A DNA stretch of 64,000 nucleotides from Ruegeria sp. THAF57 (GCF_903914075.1 NZ_CAIWNQ010000002.1:310001-374000); one strand, 5' to 3'. Numbered from the stretch's first letter, positions 8,133 through 18,459 are shown. A program made the numbers and translations. The notes: generated by a model not told the origin, from the letters alone.

Positions 8133-8864
8133 ATGTTAAATTTTCCGATAGATTTCCCCACGTCCCTTCAACTGGTCACAATGGTGGGCGTGTTCGGGGC
8201 GGGGCTTTATATCCTGAACTACTTTCTGCTGCAGATCGGCATCGTCCGGGGCAACGGTGTGCTTTACCCCGTACTGGTCATTGTGGCAGCCGGCTGCGTG
8301 CTGATCAGCATGGCGGAAGAGTTCAATCTGGCCGGGGCGATCATCCAGATGTCCTATATCGCGATCTCGGTCATCGGTCTGCTGCGCGGATACCTCTCGC
8401 GCCATCTGGTGCGCTTCTCCGAGGCCGAACGACAATTCATCTCGCAACACCTGCACTCGCTCAAACCCCATCAGGCCCGCAGATTGCTGAACACGGCTGT
8501 GATACAGACTTTCGATACCGGGGATATCCTGATCGAAGAAGGTGAGACGACCGACTTTCTGGGTTTCGTCCTAAAAGGGCGCACAACGGTTCTGAAAGAC
8601 GGGCAAGTGATCAATCAATGCGGTGCAGATGAGATTTTGGGGGAACTGACCTTCAGCCTTGGACTGCCCGCGACGGCCACGGTGATCGCCACGGAACCCA
8701 CAACCTGCTTGGTGTTCGACGACCGCCGCCTGTCCCGCGTGCTGCGGCGAAACCGGCACATCGACGACGCATTGAAAGCCGCACATTTCAGACATGCGCG
8801 ACAAAAGCTATTGAACAGCAACAAACACACATTACAGGCCCAGAAGCGGCCAACAGCGGCCTGA
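8133..8864 (+). CDS. Membrane protein with cyclic-nucleotide-binding domain
   Basis: This 243-residue protein has three hydrophobic helices in its first 90 residues (around LVTMVGVFGAGLYILNYFLL, VLYPVLVIVAAGCVLI and MSYIAISVIGLL). A cytoplasmic Crp-type nucleotide-binding fold follows (about 115-230), with the GDILIEEGE and LGELTFSLGLPATATV elements of the CNB cradle. In the position of the phosphate-binding cassette it has LGELTF...PATATV, without the usual Arg, so it may not bind cAMP. There is no DNA-binding domain. The ATG at 8133 follows the terminator directly and has no Shine-Dalgarno; a later start, such as ATG 8181, is possible. The role is unknown. Confidence 0.7.
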   Translation: MLNFPIDFPTSLQLVTMVGVFGAGLYILNYFLLQIGIVRGNGVLYPVLVIVAAGCVLISMAEEFNLAGAIIQMSYIAISVIGLLRGYLSRHLVRFSEAERQFISQHLHSLKPHQARRLLNTAVIQTFDTGDILIEEGETTDFLGFVLKGRTTVLKDGQVINQCGADEILGELTFSLGLPATATVIATEPTTCLVFDDRRLSRVLRRNRHIDDALKAAHFRHARQKLLNSNKHTLQAQKRPTAA

Positions 8865-8867
8865 ACT

Positions 8868-10172
8868 TTAGCCGTCCAGACCTTCGGGTTTGCCGACGAC
8901 CGTGAAATGCAGACCCTCGGGGTCCAGCAGCTCTGACGCGACACGGTTCACGTCTTCCAGTGTAACCGCGTTCACCTTGTCGTTGCGGGTCGAGATATAG
9001 TCGATCGGCAGATCATCCATCTGCATCCCGACCATGATGCTGGCAATCTGACCGTTCCCGTCAAACCGCAGCGGATACGCGCCCGTCAGATAGGTTTTGG
9101 CATCATCCAATTCTTTCTGTGTGACGCCCTCGGACGCCGCGCGTTCCCATTCGTTTCGGATCACGTCAACCGCCTCGGCGATGCGGTCGTTTGAGGACGA
9201 CACCGACCCCAGATAGACCGAGGCCAAATCCTTGGGGACAAGGTAAGTCGCTACACCATAGGTCAGCCCACGCTTTTCACGCACTTCCTGCATCAGGCGG
9301 CTTTCAAATCCGCCGCCGCCAAGAATGTGGTTCAGAACAAACGCCGCAAAGAAATCGGGGTCATCACGATCAATGCCCGCATGTCCGAACAGAGCGACCG
9401 ACTGAGGGGTGTCGAATTCGACAATACTGATCCCGCCGGGAATGGTCACTTCGGCACGGTCCGGAATGGGTTTCCCCGTTTCTGGTAGATCGACCAGCAG
9501 TTTGTCCAGCAGCGCCCCCAACTCGTCGGCAGTAATGTCGCCAACCGCCCCGACGTATAGCCGATCTTTCGCGAACACGTTCTCAAAGGCCGAAACGACG
9601 TCGTCCCGGGTCAGAGCCGTCACGCTGTCAATGGTGCCTTTCCCCTCGGACCCATAAGGGTGGTCCCCATAGGCCATGCGCGCAAAGTTGCGCCCAGCAA
9701 TGTCATTTGGGTCTGTCTGGTCCGAGCGCAAGCCCGACAGGACCTGCCCCCTGACACGGTCAACAGCATCCTGATCGAACCGGGGTTCGTGGAGCGTGGT
9801 GTGCAGCAGATCAATCACGTCATCCCGGTTTTCGGTCAGAAACTGTGCCGAGACCGAAACCGTATCATCGCTGGCATTATAGCTGAACGACGCTGCCAGC
9901 GATTCCAATTCGCGCGCATAGGTGCGGGCGTCCATGTTCCCGGCCCCTTCTTCGATCAGGCCGCTCATCAGATATGTGGCCCCGCGCTTGTCGGGATCAT
10001 CCAAAGACGTACCACCGCGAAAACGCAGCTCCAGCGCGGTGAAGGGGATCGAGTGATCTTCGACAAGCCATGCTGTGATCCCACCGGGTGAGGTGATCTC
10101 CTGAATCTCGATCTCGGCCCATGCGGGCAATGCGATGACAAATGCGATCAGGGTTGCGAAAATCCGTTTCAT
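8868..10172 (-). CDS. M16-family peptidase, non-catalytic partner subunit
   Basis: This 434-residue exported protein (signal peptide MKRIFATLIAFVIALPAWAE) belongs to the pitrilysin/processing-peptidase family. The HxxEH zinc motif is missing: the equivalent stretch reads YLMSGLIEEG. It does keep the Arg/Tyr pair in the C-terminal half (EKRGLTYGV), which in two-subunit M16 enzymes is contributed by the inactive partner. Its start overlaps the stop of the active subunit by 4 bases. The two probably form a periplasmic heterodimer that degrades small peptides. The end abuts the convergent gene ending at 8864. Confidence 0.9.
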   Translation of the reverse strand: MKRIFATLIAFVIALPAWAEIEIQEITSPGGITAWLVEDHSIPFTALELRFRGGTSLDDPDKRGATYLMSGLIEEGAGNMDARTYARELESLAASFSYNASDDTVSVSAQFLTENRDDVIDLLHTTLHEPRFDQDAVDRVRGQVLSGLRSDQTDPNDIAGRNFARMAYGDHPYGSEGKGTIDSVTALTRDDVVSAFENVFAKDRLYVGAVGDITADELGALLDKLLVDLPETGKPIPDRAEVTIPGGISIVEFDTPQSVALFGHAGIDRDDPDFFAAFVLNHILGGGGFESRLMQEVREKRGLTYGVATYLVPKDLASVYLGSVSSSNDRIAEAVDVIRNEWERAASEGVTQKELDDAKTYLTGAYPLRFDGNGQIASIMVGMQMDDLPIDYISTRNDKVNAVTLEDVNRVASELLDPEGLHFTVVGKPEGLDG

Positions 10173-11509
10173 TGCGTCACCTCGTCGTCACGCATCAGCC
10201 ACCCAGTCACAGAGGATTCCGGCTGCAAGACCTCACGGGCGGCTGCGATAATCTCGTCGCCGGTCACAGCCTGTAGGATATCGGGCCACGCCTGAACATC
10301 CTCGACCGTCAGCCCGCTGGTCAGGGCGCGGCCATACCGGTTCCCGATGCCATCCACATTGTCACGCGCATAAGTTTGCGAGGCGCGGAGCTGCATCTTG
10401 ATCCGGTCCAGATCATCTTGGTTCACACCTTCGGCAATAAAGTCGGCCACGGCCTGATCCATTGCATCTTCGACCTCTTGCAAGGAAACGCCCTGCGCCG
10501 GTACGACCAACAGATCAAAGGTTGTGTCGTCCAGGGATACCCCACGGTAGAACGCAGCCGTGTAAATGGCCTTTTGCTCCTCAAACTGCAGCTTTTCGTT
10601 CAGATAAGACGTGTTCCCGCCACCCAATAATTCAGCCAGCAAGAACAGCGCCGCCGCTTTTTCCTGCGCGCCGGGATCACGCTCGGGCGCAAGATAACTG
10701 CGCTGAACATAAGGCTGTGACACGCGCGGATCCTTGTAGGTCAAGCGACGTTCAGCGGTTTGCGGTGGTTCCTGAGACCGCACCCGTTCGGGCAGGTCAG
10801 GGTTGGCTGGGATGACGCCGTAATACTGATCCGCCAGTTCCTTGACCGCGTCGGGCTGCACATCGCCGGTGACCACAAGAATCGCGTTATTTGGCGCGTA
10901 ATGGGTCCTGTAGAAAGACAGCGCATCTTCCATGTCCAGAGTTTCCATCTCGTGCCGCCAGCCGATGATCGGAACGCCATAGCGATGGTTCAGGTATTGC
11001 GCGGCGTTCATCTGTTCGCCAAACAGGGCGCGCGGGTTGTTTTCGGTGCGCTGGTTGCGTTCTTCAAGGATCACATCACGCTCGGTGCGGATGTCCTCGT
11101 CGGACAGGCGGATGTTGCGCATCCGGTCCGCTTCCATCTGCATCATCAATTCCAAACGATCGGCCGCAACGCGTTGGTAATAGGCCGTATAGTCATAGGA
11201 CGTGAACGCATTGTCATTGCCGCCATTGGCCGCAACAGTCGCCGAAAACTCACCCGGTGCAAGCGTATCGGTCCCCTTAAACAGCAAATGCTCCAGAAAA
11301 TGAGCCACACCGGACGAGCCAATCGGCTCATCCGCTGACCCAGCGCGGTACCAGACCATATGCTGCACCACAGGGGCGCGGTGATCCTCGATCACGACGA
11401 CATCCATGCCGTTGTCCAGCGTAAAGGTAGTGACCGCTTCAAGGCCATCTTCGGCAAAAACCGGTGTGGCGGCGATCAGGGCGGCCGACAATGCCAGGGC
11501 CCGAACCAT
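10169..11509 (-). CDS. M16-family zinc metallopeptidase, catalytic subunit
   Basis: This is the active subunit of an M16 pair. The start at 11509 is supported by GGAGG 9 bases upstream and gives the signal peptide MVRALALSAALIAATPVFAE; the in-frame start at 11542 is rejected. His70, Glu73 and His74 form the inverted zinc motif in HFLEHLLFKGT, and the distal zinc Glu lies in the TERDVILEERNQR helix. The protein has 446 residues, normal for the family. It is translationally coupled to the non-catalytic partner downstream and sits at the end of the long rsmB-to-M16 leftward block. Confidence 0.93.
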   Translation of the reverse strand: MVRALALSAALIAATPVFAEDGLEAVTTFTLDNGMDVVVIEDHRAPVVQHMVWYRAGSADEPIGSSGVAHFLEHLLFKGTDTLAPGEFSATVAANGGNDNAFTSYDYTAYYQRVAADRLELMMQMEADRMRNIRLSDEDIRTERDVILEERNQRTENNPRALFGEQMNAAQYLNHRYGVPIIGWRHEMETLDMEDALSFYRTHYAPNNAILVVTGDVQPDAVKELADQYYGVIPANPDLPERVRSQEPPQTAERRLTYKDPRVSQPYVQRSYLAPERDPGAQEKAAALFLLAELLGGGNTSYLNEKLQFEEQKAIYTAAFYRGVSLDDTTFDLLVVPAQGVSLQEVEDAMDQAVADFIAEGVNQDDLDRIKMQLRASQTYARDNVDGIGNRYGRALTSGLTVEDVQAWPDILQAVTGDEIIAAAREVLQPESSVTGWLMRDDEVTQ

Positions 11510-11591
11510 GGGGCATCCTCCGTTTCGTTCTGTGATCTTCAAACTACGGTGGTGCGGCGCGGGTTCAAGGCCGATGACGAAAAGTTAAGGA

Positions 11592-12110
11592 TTATTCATC
11601 GACCGGCGGTGCCGAGGGCGTTTCTATCCCCGCACGGCGCGCGGCTTCGTTCTGAATGTCCGCATCAAGGGCTTGACGGCGATAGATTTGCGAGTACCGG
11701 TCGACCTTGAACAGGCGCAATCTGGTAAAGCGGCCCTGCTTTTTGCGGAACGCGGCATCTTCGCTGTCGACGACCTGCCGCGTGTTAGCTGGCACACCAT
11801 AGCGGCTGGACGCTGTCACAAGCGCCCCATCCGATGACGGAATCGGCGTATTTGGGTTCAGCGCCGCAGCATTGCCGCCCAACGCCACGACTGCGTCCGC
11901 ATTGGGCGTCGGGTCGGTCAGATTGCCACCGCCGGGTGTCGGCGCAGGCAGAAACTGATAATCCTTTGGCTGTGTCAGCGGCTTGACCGGCAGGACCGAG
12001 AATTCATCCGGACCCGGGCCGGGCGCTTCAAGATGGCGCAAGCCAATGTCAGAGCATCCCGCCGTCGCAACAGCCAATGTCACTGCAATAATGGAACGCG
12101 GCAACCGCAT
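11592..12110 (-). CDS. DUF3035 lipoprotein
   Basis: This 172-residue lipoprotein has the signal sequence MRLPRSIIAVTLAVATAGC; the lipobox Cys is at residue 19. The mature part is rich in Pro, Asn and Ala and has no enzyme motif. It ends in a basic helix (RFTRLRLFKVDRYSQIYRRQ) and an acidic tail. It matches the DUF3035 family of Rhodobacterales, whose function is unknown. The start at 12110 is chosen over 12164 because only it puts the lipobox at the right distance. The gene directly follows lspA, the peptidase that would process its own signal peptide. Confidence 0.85.
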   Translation of the reverse strand: MRLPRSIIAVTLAVATAGCSDIGLRHLEAPGPGPDEFSVLPVKPLTQPKDYQFLPAPTPGGGNLTDPTPNADAVVALGGNAAALNPNTPIPSSDGALVTASSRYGVPANTRQVVDSEDAAFRKKQGRFTRLRLFKVDRYSQIYRRQALDADIQNEAARRAGIETPSAPPVDE

Positions 12111-12160
12111 CAAAGTCTCCAGCCTGTTTGAGGGGCTTTTATCGCATTTCCCCGGGCGCG

Positions 12161-12631
12161 TCACGAGGCCTTTTTTCCGTCAAACAACACAAGTCCGATG
12201 GCACCGGCAAAGATGAACACGTCGGCAAGGTTGAAAACAAACGGGTTGTTGATGCCGCAGCAGGACATGTTCAGAAAATCCAGCACATAGCCATACAGCA
12301 CTCGGTCCAAAACATTCGCCAACGCCCCGCCGATCAGTAGCCCGCCGCAAAACTGCATCAGTTTCGACGGTGTGGACCGCAGCAACCAGATCAGCACACC
12401 CAGCGAAATTGCCAGCGAAATCCCGATCAGCACCCAGCGCGCCGCATCGGTGTCGCCCTGAAACAGGCCGAAATTGATGCCTCGATTCTCACCGTATTTG
12501 AACACCAGCAGGGGCGGCAGAACGTCGATACTGCCCTCGGCCACGCGCATGACGTGAACGACCAGATATTTACTGATCTGGTCGATCAGAAATGCCGCAA
12601 GCGCGGCCCAGAGCAGAAGACGATACCGCAT
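12161..12631 (-). CDS. lspA: Lipoprotein signal peptidase (signal peptidase II)
   Basis: LspA is an inner-membrane aspartic protease that cleaves the signal peptide of diacylglyceryl-modified prolipoproteins. The 156 residues contain four hydrophobic helices and both catalytic Asp residues: Asp109 in NVLDR and Asp137 in FNLADVFIF. Other conserved positions are FLIDQISK near the N-terminus and the Asn of ENRGINFG. The ATG overlaps the purH stop by one base (TGATG). Length and motifs are typical. Confidence 0.96.
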   Translation of the reverse strand: MRYRLLLWAALAAFLIDQISKYLVVHVMRVAEGSIDVLPPLLVFKYGENRGINFGLFQGDTDAARWVLIGISLAISLGVLIWLLRSTPSKLMQFCGGLLIGGALANVLDRVLYGYVLDFLNMSCCGINNPFVFNLADVFIFAGAIGLVLFDGKKAS

Positions 12632-14220
12632 CAGTGACGGAAGTGACGCATGCCGGTAAAGACCATGGCAAGGCCCGCCTCATCCGCGGCCGCGATCACG
12701 TCATCATCGCGCATCGAGCCACCGGGCTGGATCACACAGGTCGCGCCAGCCTCTGCCGCCTCCATCAGACCGTCAGGGAAGGGGAAAAACGCGTCCGACG
12801 CCACGGCCGAGCCGATGGTCAGCGGTTGCGCCAACCCCAGCACGCCGGCCATGCGCTCGGCTTTCTTGGCGGCGATCAGCGCCGAATCCACACGGCTCAT
12901 CTGGCCTGCGCCTACGCCCACGGTCGCGCCGTCCTTGACGTAGACGATAGCGTTGGACTTGACGTGTTTCGCCACTTTCCACGCAAACAGAAGATCGCGC
13001 ATCTGTTCATCAGACGGGGCCTTTTTGGTCACGACCTTCAGATCATCCATGCCGACAAAGCCGTTATCCTTGTCCTGCACCAGAAGACCACCAGCCACTT
13101 GCCGCACGGTCTTGCCGCCTGCGGTCACGTCGGGCAACCCCTCGGTTGTCAGCAGGCGCAGGTTCTTCTTAGCAGCAAAGATCGCCTTGGCCTCATCCGA
13201 GGCACCGGGGGCGATCACGACCTCGGTAAAGATGCCCGTGATTTCCTGCGCGGTTTCCGCGTCGAGCGGCTGATTCAACGCAACGATCCCGCCAAAGGCC
13301 GAGGTACGGTCACAGTCGAACGCAGCCTTATAGGCGTCGATCAGCGTGGCACCCGTCGCCACACCGCAGGGATTGGCGTGTTTGATAATGGCACATGCAG
13401 CACCTTGGGTCGGGTCAAACTCAGCTACCAGTTCAAACGCCGCATCAGTGTCGTTGATGTTGTTATAGCTCAGTTCTTTACCCTGATGCTGCACGGCCGT
13501 CGCCACACCGGGACGGTTGGTGCCATCGGTGTAGAACGCCGCTTGCTGATGGCTGTTCTCACCATAGCGCAGGGTCTGTTTCAGCTCACCCGCAAAAGCA
13601 CGACGGCGCGGAGCCTTGGCAGCCAGCGCATCGGCCATCCAGTTCGACACGGCCGTGTCGTAAGCCGCAGTCCGGGCATACGCCGTCTGCGCCAATGTCT
13701 GACGGAACGCATAGGATGTCTGACCGTCATTGGCCGCCAGCTCTGCCAGCAGCGCGTCGTAGTCTTCGACATCAACCACGACGTTGACAAAAGCGTGGTT
13801 CTTCGATGCAGCACGGATCATCGCGGGGCCACCAATGTCGATATTCTCAACACATTCGTCATAGCCCGCACCTTTGGCGACGGTCGCCTCGAACGGATAG
13901 AGGTTCACGACCAACAGGTCGATCGCGCCAATGCCGTGTTCGTCCATCGCAGCAACATGGGTGTCATTGTCGCGTAGGGCCAGCAAGCCGCCATGCACCA
14001 TCGGGTGCAGGGTTTTAACGCGGCCATCCATCATTTCGGGGAAACCCGTTACGTCGCTGACATCCTTGACCTCAAGCCCGGCCTCCCGCAGCGCCTTGGC
14101 CGTGCCGCCGGTCGACAACAGTTCGACCCCGCGCTCGGCCAGTGCCTTACCCAAGTCTATCAATCCGGTCTTGTCGGAAACGGAAAGCAACGCGCGGCGC
14201 ACGGGGTGAAGATCGGTCAT
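12631..14220 (-). CDS. purH: Bifunctional AICAR formyltransferase / IMP cyclohydrolase
   Basis: PurH carries out the last two steps of de novo IMP synthesis: formyl transfer from 10-formyl-THF to AICAR, then ring closure. The 529 residues have the N-terminal cyclohydrolase domain ([37 protein letters not shown]) and the C-terminal transformylase domain. The latter shows [14 protein letters not shown], the K-H pair in [12 protein letters not shown] and the [20 protein letters not shown] end motif. The start at 14220 is the usual N-terminus ([16 protein letters not shown]); the start at 14286 would add unrelated residues. It lies 22 bases after the heparinase-like gene. Confidence 0.97.
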   Translation of the reverse strand: MTDLHPVRRALLSVSDKTGLIDLGKALAERGVELLSTGGTAKALREAGLEVKDVSDVTGFPEMMDGRVKTLHPMVHGGLLALRDNDTHVAAMDEHGIGAIDLLVVNLYPFEATVAKGAGYDECVENIDIGGPAMIRAASKNHAFVNVVVDVEDYDALLAELAANDGQTSYAFRQTLAQTAYARTAAYDTAVSNWMADALAAKAPRRRAFAGELKQTLRYGENSHQQAAFYTDGTNRPGVATAVQHQGKELSYNNINDTDAAFELVAEFDPTQGAACAIIKHANPCGVATGATLIDAYKAAFDCDRTSAFGGIVALNQPLDAETAQEITGIFTEVVIAPGASDEAKAIFAAKKNLRLLTTEGLPDVTAGGKTVRQVAGGLLVQDKDNGFVGMDDLKVVTKKAPSDEQMRDLLFAWKVAKHVKSNAIVYVKDGATVGVGAGQMSRVDSALIAAKKAERMAGVLGLAQPLTIGSAVASDAFFPFPDGLMEAAEAGATCVIQPGGSMRDDDVIAAADEAGLAMVFTGMRHFRH

Positions 14221-14242
14221 GGGTCCAAAGGTCCTTTTGGCG

Positions 14243-15982
14243 TCAGTCGAAATCGGGCTCGTCCCGGTGCATGTCGCGCACGGCATAGGCTGTATCCTGA
14301 GCCTTGCTCAACGTCCACCGGATGCGCGTCGCATACTCCATTGCGCGGCCAGATAGAACGATCTGTTTTGTCGCGCGTGGCTTCAAGCGCCCTTTCTCCA
14401 GGTAAACGCTTGGTTCAACTGACAATTTTGCCACGCCATCATGACGGAATACCCAGATCTCACCACTTTTTAGCGCCATGGATACCGCCGCACCGCCCAG
14501 ATCAATGGCTGCATCCACATCCGGGTGCAGGTGAAACCTTACGTCGAACTCGATACCTTTGAGGTTCGACGCATCCAGCGCCTTGTCGAACTGCCGCTTG
14601 GCCTTGTCGGTCGCTGTCAGCAAAATATCCTCACCGGTCAGCTCGCGACCGTCAAAGCGCAGCTCGAAGGTTCTGGCATGGGTCAGACCGAACACCTTGG
14701 CGTATCCGTCGTGGCCGATCATGAAACGCGCGCCCTCGATGGCGTCCTCGAACTCTGTCGGCACGTCCTTGGGGGCGTCGACCAGCGCCTCTTTCTCGGT
14801 GCCGGGAACGGGCTCGGTCAGGCGCGCGCTGGAATAACCATCCAGACACAGGGTTGAATGCGATGGCGTCGCCCGCCCGGCCCGGCGCCACTCAAGCCCG
14901 AAACTCTCGCCCGAGCCGCAATTCACGATCAACGGTCGCCGACCAGACGTAAGCTCAAACGCCAGTGTCGAGGCATGCGCATTATAAGACGCCGTCCCTT
15001 TGGGCGGGGCGCTTGCATCCACGATGACGCTGGTGCGCGCTGCGTATAGCCGGGCATATCCCATCGCCAGCCCGCTTGCGTGCTGGGGCCGAACACCGCT
15101 TTGCGCCAAGGCCTGATCCAGCCGCCCTTCAAGGCCGCGACCACCCCCATGAAACCGGGCCAGCGCACCGTCCGAATGGCGCAGGTTGCGCAGGGTCGGC
15201 GCAATACGCTTGATCGCGTCTGCCTGCGCCCCGGGTGTACCACGCCCCAGATCACTGAGCGCCGCCGACGTCCAGGTCAGCAGGGTAAACACCTCAAGCA
15301 ACTCTTCGGGATTGCGCGTTGGGATGCCGCCCTGCGTGTCGATCTGTTTTTCGCACTCTCTCGCCAAAGCCCGCAGCGCCGGGTCCGCCATCTGCTCGAG
15401 CCCTTGCAACGCCAAGCCTGCCTGCACCAACCCGGCCAAAGCCTCAAACCTTGGCAAACCGGGTGTCGCGGCCTGCCATCGTTTGGACAGGAACCAGGAT
15501 TGCTGTGCCAAAGCCCGAAAAAACGCCTTGGACTGTTCGTCATCCGTGCCGCGCAACAGAAACGCCGAATGGTTGATCCACCGTATCACCCGGCGTCCGG
15601 TCAGGTCCGGCGCCCAGCCTGGACCCTGCCCACGACCATGTGCGTCGATCCAGCCCCACACCCAGCGCTGCGCCTTTTCACGGGCGCGCATGTCTCCGAC
15701 GGCGGCTAGATCATCCAGCCACGCAAACCCGTGGCGTTCATTGTCAAAACCAGTACTGGGCGCAGTCACGTCCCACAGGCCGGTATCCTGCGCTTCGACC
15801 AGAAAGCCCGCGAACAACAGGTTACCAGCAACCAACTGACGACCCCGCGCGAACGAGCCCACGGTGCGCGGCTCGGGATCAGCCGCGAACCCTGCAACCG
15901 CCTTGCGACGCTGACTGAGCCGCGCATAAAGACGGTTCTGAAACCGCGTCCACCGATTGGCCATGGTATCTGAGTTCGACAT
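14243..15982 (-). CDS. Heparinase II/III family protein
   Basis: This protein of about 579 residues has the two-part layout of heparinase II/III-like polysaccharide lyases. An alpha-helical toroid (about 60-310) contains the typical [11 protein letters not shown] and [12 protein letters not shown] segments. A beta-sandwich domain follows, with [23 protein letters not shown] and [17 protein letters not shown] see no signal peptide, so it may act in the cytoplasm. In Rhodobacterales this gene commonly lies in the rsmB-purH block, but its substrate is unknown. The start at 15982 is the most likely; ATG 15964 is an alternative and neither has a strong ribosome site. Confidence 0.85.
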   Translation of the reverse strand: MSNSDTMANRWTRFQNRLYARLSQRRKAVAGFAADPEPRTVGSFARGRQLVAGNLLFAGFLVEAQDTGLWDVTAPSTGFDNERHGFAWLDDLAAVGDMRAREKAQRWVWGWIDAHGRGQGPGWAPDLTGRRVIRWINHSAFLLRGTDDEQSKAFFRALAQQSWFLSKRWQAATPGLPRFEALAGLVQAGLALQGLEQMADPALRALARECEKQIDTQGGIPTRNPEELLEVFTLLTWTSAALSDLGRGTPGAQADAIKRIAPTLRNLRHSDGALARFHGGGRGLEGRLDQALAQSGVRPQHASGLAMGYARLYAARTSVIVDASAPPKGTASYNAHASTLAFELTSGRRPLIVNCGSGESFGLEWRRAGRATPSHSTLCLDGYSSARLTEPVPGTEKEALVDAPKDVPTEFEDAIEGARFMIGHDGYAKVFGLTHARTFELRFDGRELTGEDILLTATDKAKRQFDKALDASNLKGIEFDVRFHLHPDVDAAIDLGGAAVSMALKSGEIWVFRHDGVAKLSVEPSVYLEKGRLKPRATKQIVLSGRAMEYATRIRWTLSKAQDTAYAVRDMHRDEPDFD

Positions 15983-16072
15983 GCCGCTCGTTACTCTGCC
16001 TCTTGCGCTCTGATGGCGCCTGAGACCCAACGATAGACCGCGACGCCCGTCAAGTCACCGAAAAGCGTCGCC

Positions 16073-17329
16073 TTATTCCGTTTTGTTCAGACAGGCGATG
16101 TAGAACCCGTCCATTCCACCGCGATCCGCCCAGTAATCGGGCCGCAGACGCAGGCCTCCCTCTTCCGTGATCCAGCCTTTTTCGACCCCGGCCACCATGA
16201 CGGCCCCGCGATCGACCTGCATGTCGGGATACTGGGGCAGCGCCTCTTCGATCTGAACCTCACCTTCATCGGGCAGCAGCGAACAAGTGCAATAAACCAG
16301 CCGTCCGCCCGGTTTCAGCAAGGTCCAGGCGTGCGCCAACATCTGAGCCTGAAGATCAATCAACCCGCCAAATTCCGATCCGTCCTTTGCAAAGGGCAAA
16401 TCAGGGTGCCGACGAATGGTTCCCGTGGCGGAACATGGCGCGTCCAGTAGAATCGCGTCGTACTGGCCCTGATGCTCCAACGCATCCCCGGCGATGACTG
16501 TGGCCTTCAACCCGGTCCGCACAAGGTTTTCTCGCACACGCTCAAGCCGCGACTCCGAGATGTCCAGCGCTGTGACTTCGGCCCCTTCTGCCGCCAACTG
16601 CAAGGTCTTCCCGCCCGGTGCTGCGCACAGATCCAGTATTTTCTCACCTGGCTTGGGTGCCAGTATTCGAACCGGCAGCGCCGCTGCCGCATCCTGCACC
16701 CACCAGTCTCCGCGATCATATCCTGGCAGCGCCGAGACCTGACCCGCATCACGCACCCGAAGCGACCCGGTCGGCAATGCCTCACCCGGACCCTCGGTGT
16801 CGGGTTTGGTAGAAATATCCAGCGGAGCGCCGTCGAAATGCGCCTTTTCCATGCCTGTTACTGCCTCGGCATCCCATGCCATGACAAGCGGATCGCGCAA
16901 CCATTCGGGCAGGCGCGGCACCCGCATCTTGGGCCACGCGTCCGGCCCTTCGGCGGCCACTTTGCGCAAAACCGCATTCACCAACCCCTTGAGGCGGCCA
17001 TGCTTTCGCGAGCGGCCCACAATTTCGACCATGGAATTGACGACACCATGCGCCGCCTCACCGTGGCACAGCTCAACCGCGCCAAGACGCAGGGCGTTAT
17101 GAACCGTCAGTGCAGGCGTCCGATTCAGGTGGTTGTCCAGCAGTCGGTCGACGCGCTCCAATCCGCGCAGTGTTTCCAGCGTCAGCCGTTGCGCCCGAGC
17201 GCGGTCCTCGGGGCCCAACCTGTCCAATGCGCCGGCGGCCAGACATTCGGACAACAGTCGCCCTTCTCCCAGAATCTGATCCAGCAGATAGATCGCGCTG
17301 CGCCGTGCTGCCGTTGCGGTGTCGGACAT
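16073..17329 (-). CDS. rsmB: 16S rRNA m5C967 methyltransferase
   Basis: RsmB methylates C967 of 16S rRNA using S-adenosylmethionine. The 418-residue protein begins with a NusB-like RNA-binding domain (about 1-140). The Rossmann methyltransferase domain follows, with the SAM site KILDLCAAPGGKTLQLA, the first conserved Cys299 in DAPCSATGTIRRHPD and the catalytic Cys349 in VYCTCSLLPDEGE. The 50-residue spacing of the two cysteines equals that in E. coli RsmB. The start at 17329 has AAAGGCGA upstream and removes an unrelated N-terminal stretch. It heads the leftward block that runs to the M16 genes. Confidence 0.94.
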   Translation of the reverse strand: MSDTATAARRSAIYLLDQILGEGRLLSECLAAGALDRLGPEDRARAQRLTLETLRGLERVDRLLDNHLNRTPALTVHNALRLGAVELCHGEAAHGVVNSMVEIVGRSRKHGRLKGLVNAVLRKVAAEGPDAWPKMRVPRLPEWLRDPLVMAWDAEAVTGMEKAHFDGAPLDISTKPDTEGPGEALPTGSLRVRDAGQVSALPGYDRGDWWVQDAAAALPVRILAPKPGEKILDLCAAPGGKTLQLAAEGAEVTALDISESRLERVRENLVRTGLKATVIAGDALEHQGQYDAILLDAPCSATGTIRRHPDLPFAKDGSEFGGLIDLQAQMLAHAWTLLKPGGRLVYCTCSLLPDEGEVQIEEALPQYPDMQVDRGAVMVAGVEKGWITEEGGLRLRPDYWADRGGMDGFYIACLNKTE

Positions 17330-17417
17330 GGAATCGCCTTTCGGTACGCTGCGCCTGCATTGCCAAGCGGGGACGTGGGCGTATATCAAGCCCAAGCACG
17401 GAAAGGAACCCGATGTC

Positions 17418-17600
17418 ATGAGCGATGATTCCAAAGACCTACCACCAGCCGCCCAGCGCGCTTTGGCCGAGGCCGAAGAGCGCCGCCGCATGGCCGAGGA
17501 GAAGGCAAAAGAGAGGCCAAAGGAACTGGGTGGACGCGACGGCCCCGACCCGGCGCGTTATGGCGATTGGGAAAAGAAAGGCATCGCAATCGACTTCTGA
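17418..17600 (+). CDS. DUF1674 protein, SDHAF4-like succinate dehydrogenase assembly factor
   Basis: This is a 60-residue protein with a charged, Ala/Glu-rich N-terminal helix and the family's hallmark C-terminus GRDGPDPARYGDWEKKGIAID. That segment defines DUF1674, which includes mitochondrial SDHAF4, a chaperone of the flavinated succinate dehydrogenase subunit. The start at 17418 follows AAAGGAACC at a normal distance. It is divergent from rsmB, with their starts 89 bases apart, and convergent with the LysR gene, which ends 4 bases later. The assembly role in bacteria is inferred from the eukaryotic homologue. Confidence 0.88.
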   Translation: MSDDSKDLPPAAQRALAEAEERRRMAEEKAKERPKELGGRDGPDPARYGDWEKKGIAIDF

Positions 17601-17604
17601 TTAC

Positions 17605-18459
17605 CTAGTCGCGCAACGCCTGCAGGAAATCCATGATCAAAGCACGTTGCTTTTTCGACTTTGCCTGTTCTTCGGGCCATGTCAGCCAATACCCATCCTT
17701 CGTTTCCAGTTCAGGCAAGCCCATCCTGTGCAAGCGATCCTCGCGCAGGTGTGCGTCAGCCAACGGCACCGACCCCAACACAACACCCAATCCCTGACAC
17801 GCCGCCGTCAGCGCGTGTTCCATTGAATCAAAGCTGACTTTCGAAGGGGGCACGTCCTCGTGTCCGGTCTTGCTTGCCCAATCGCTCCAACCCGGTCGCT
17901 CACCACGCAGGTTGATCAGCGGAGCCCCCCACGCGACGCCCGGTGCAGCCATCGGAACCAGCACCTCGGGCGCGATCAGTTCTGCGTCGCGGCCGGGCCA
18001 TGCCCCGCGCCCGTATCGGATCTGCAACCAAGTAGGTTCCTCACCCAAGGACGACCGTCGCGCGACAGAGTCGGTCATGACCCGCACTTTGGGTCGAAGC
18101 GCTTGAAACCGGACCAGGCTCGGCAGCACCAGCGCGTGGATGTTCGACGACAACCCTGCGACGCGCAATTCACGGGGGGCTTTGCCAAACAGGTCTTCGG
18201 TATTCCGCTCTAACGCCTGCAGGCTGTCCTGTACCAGCGGCAGATAGCTTTCGCCTTCAACCGTCAGCGACACGCCGCGTGCCTCACGCACGAACAATGT
18301 CCGCCCCAGCCACGCCTCAAGGTTTCCGATCCGCTGACTGACCGCCGCTTGCGTTAAACCGAATTCTCGTGCAGCTGCCGAAAACCCGCCCAAACGCCCT
18401 GCGGCCTCGAACACGCGCAGCCAATCCAGTGGCGGTAATCCGACTTTCTTTTTAGACAT
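17605..18459 (-). CDS. LysR-family regulator, divergent to the TmpA/TmpB-like operon
   Basis: This 284-residue LysR-type regulator has an N-terminal winged helix (LDWLRVFEAAGRLGGFSAAA, QAAVSQRIGNLEAWLGRTLF) and a C-terminal periplasmic-binding-like effector domain. The helix-turn-helix and the GcvA-like spacing are normal. It is transcribed away from the two-oxygenase operon with about 98 bases between the start codons. That region contains an ATAA/TTAT dyad (18484-18504) with T-N11-A spacing that could be its site. By analogy with other LysR genes it probably activates the operon when the phosphonate substrate is present; that role is inference. Confidence 0.88.
   Translation of the reverse strand: MSKKKVGLPPLDWLRVFEAAGRLGGFSAAAREFGLTQAAVSQRIGNLEAWLGRTLFVREARGVSLTVEGESYLPLVQDSLQALERNTEDLFGKAPRELRVAGLSSNIHALVLPSLVRFQALRPKVRVMTDSVARRSSLGEEPTWLQIRYGRGAWPGRDAELIAPEVLVPMAAPGVAWGAPLINLRGERPGWSDWASKTGHEDVPPSKVSFDSMEHALTAACQGLGVVLGSVPLADAHLREDRLHRMGLPELETKDGYWLTWPEEQAKSKKQRALIMDFLQALRD

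Noticed and set aside
12592..13977. 461-codon plus-strand open frame
   Set aside because: It is the antisense shadow of purH, whose motifs on the other strand are unambiguous; long shadow frames are expected at this GC content.
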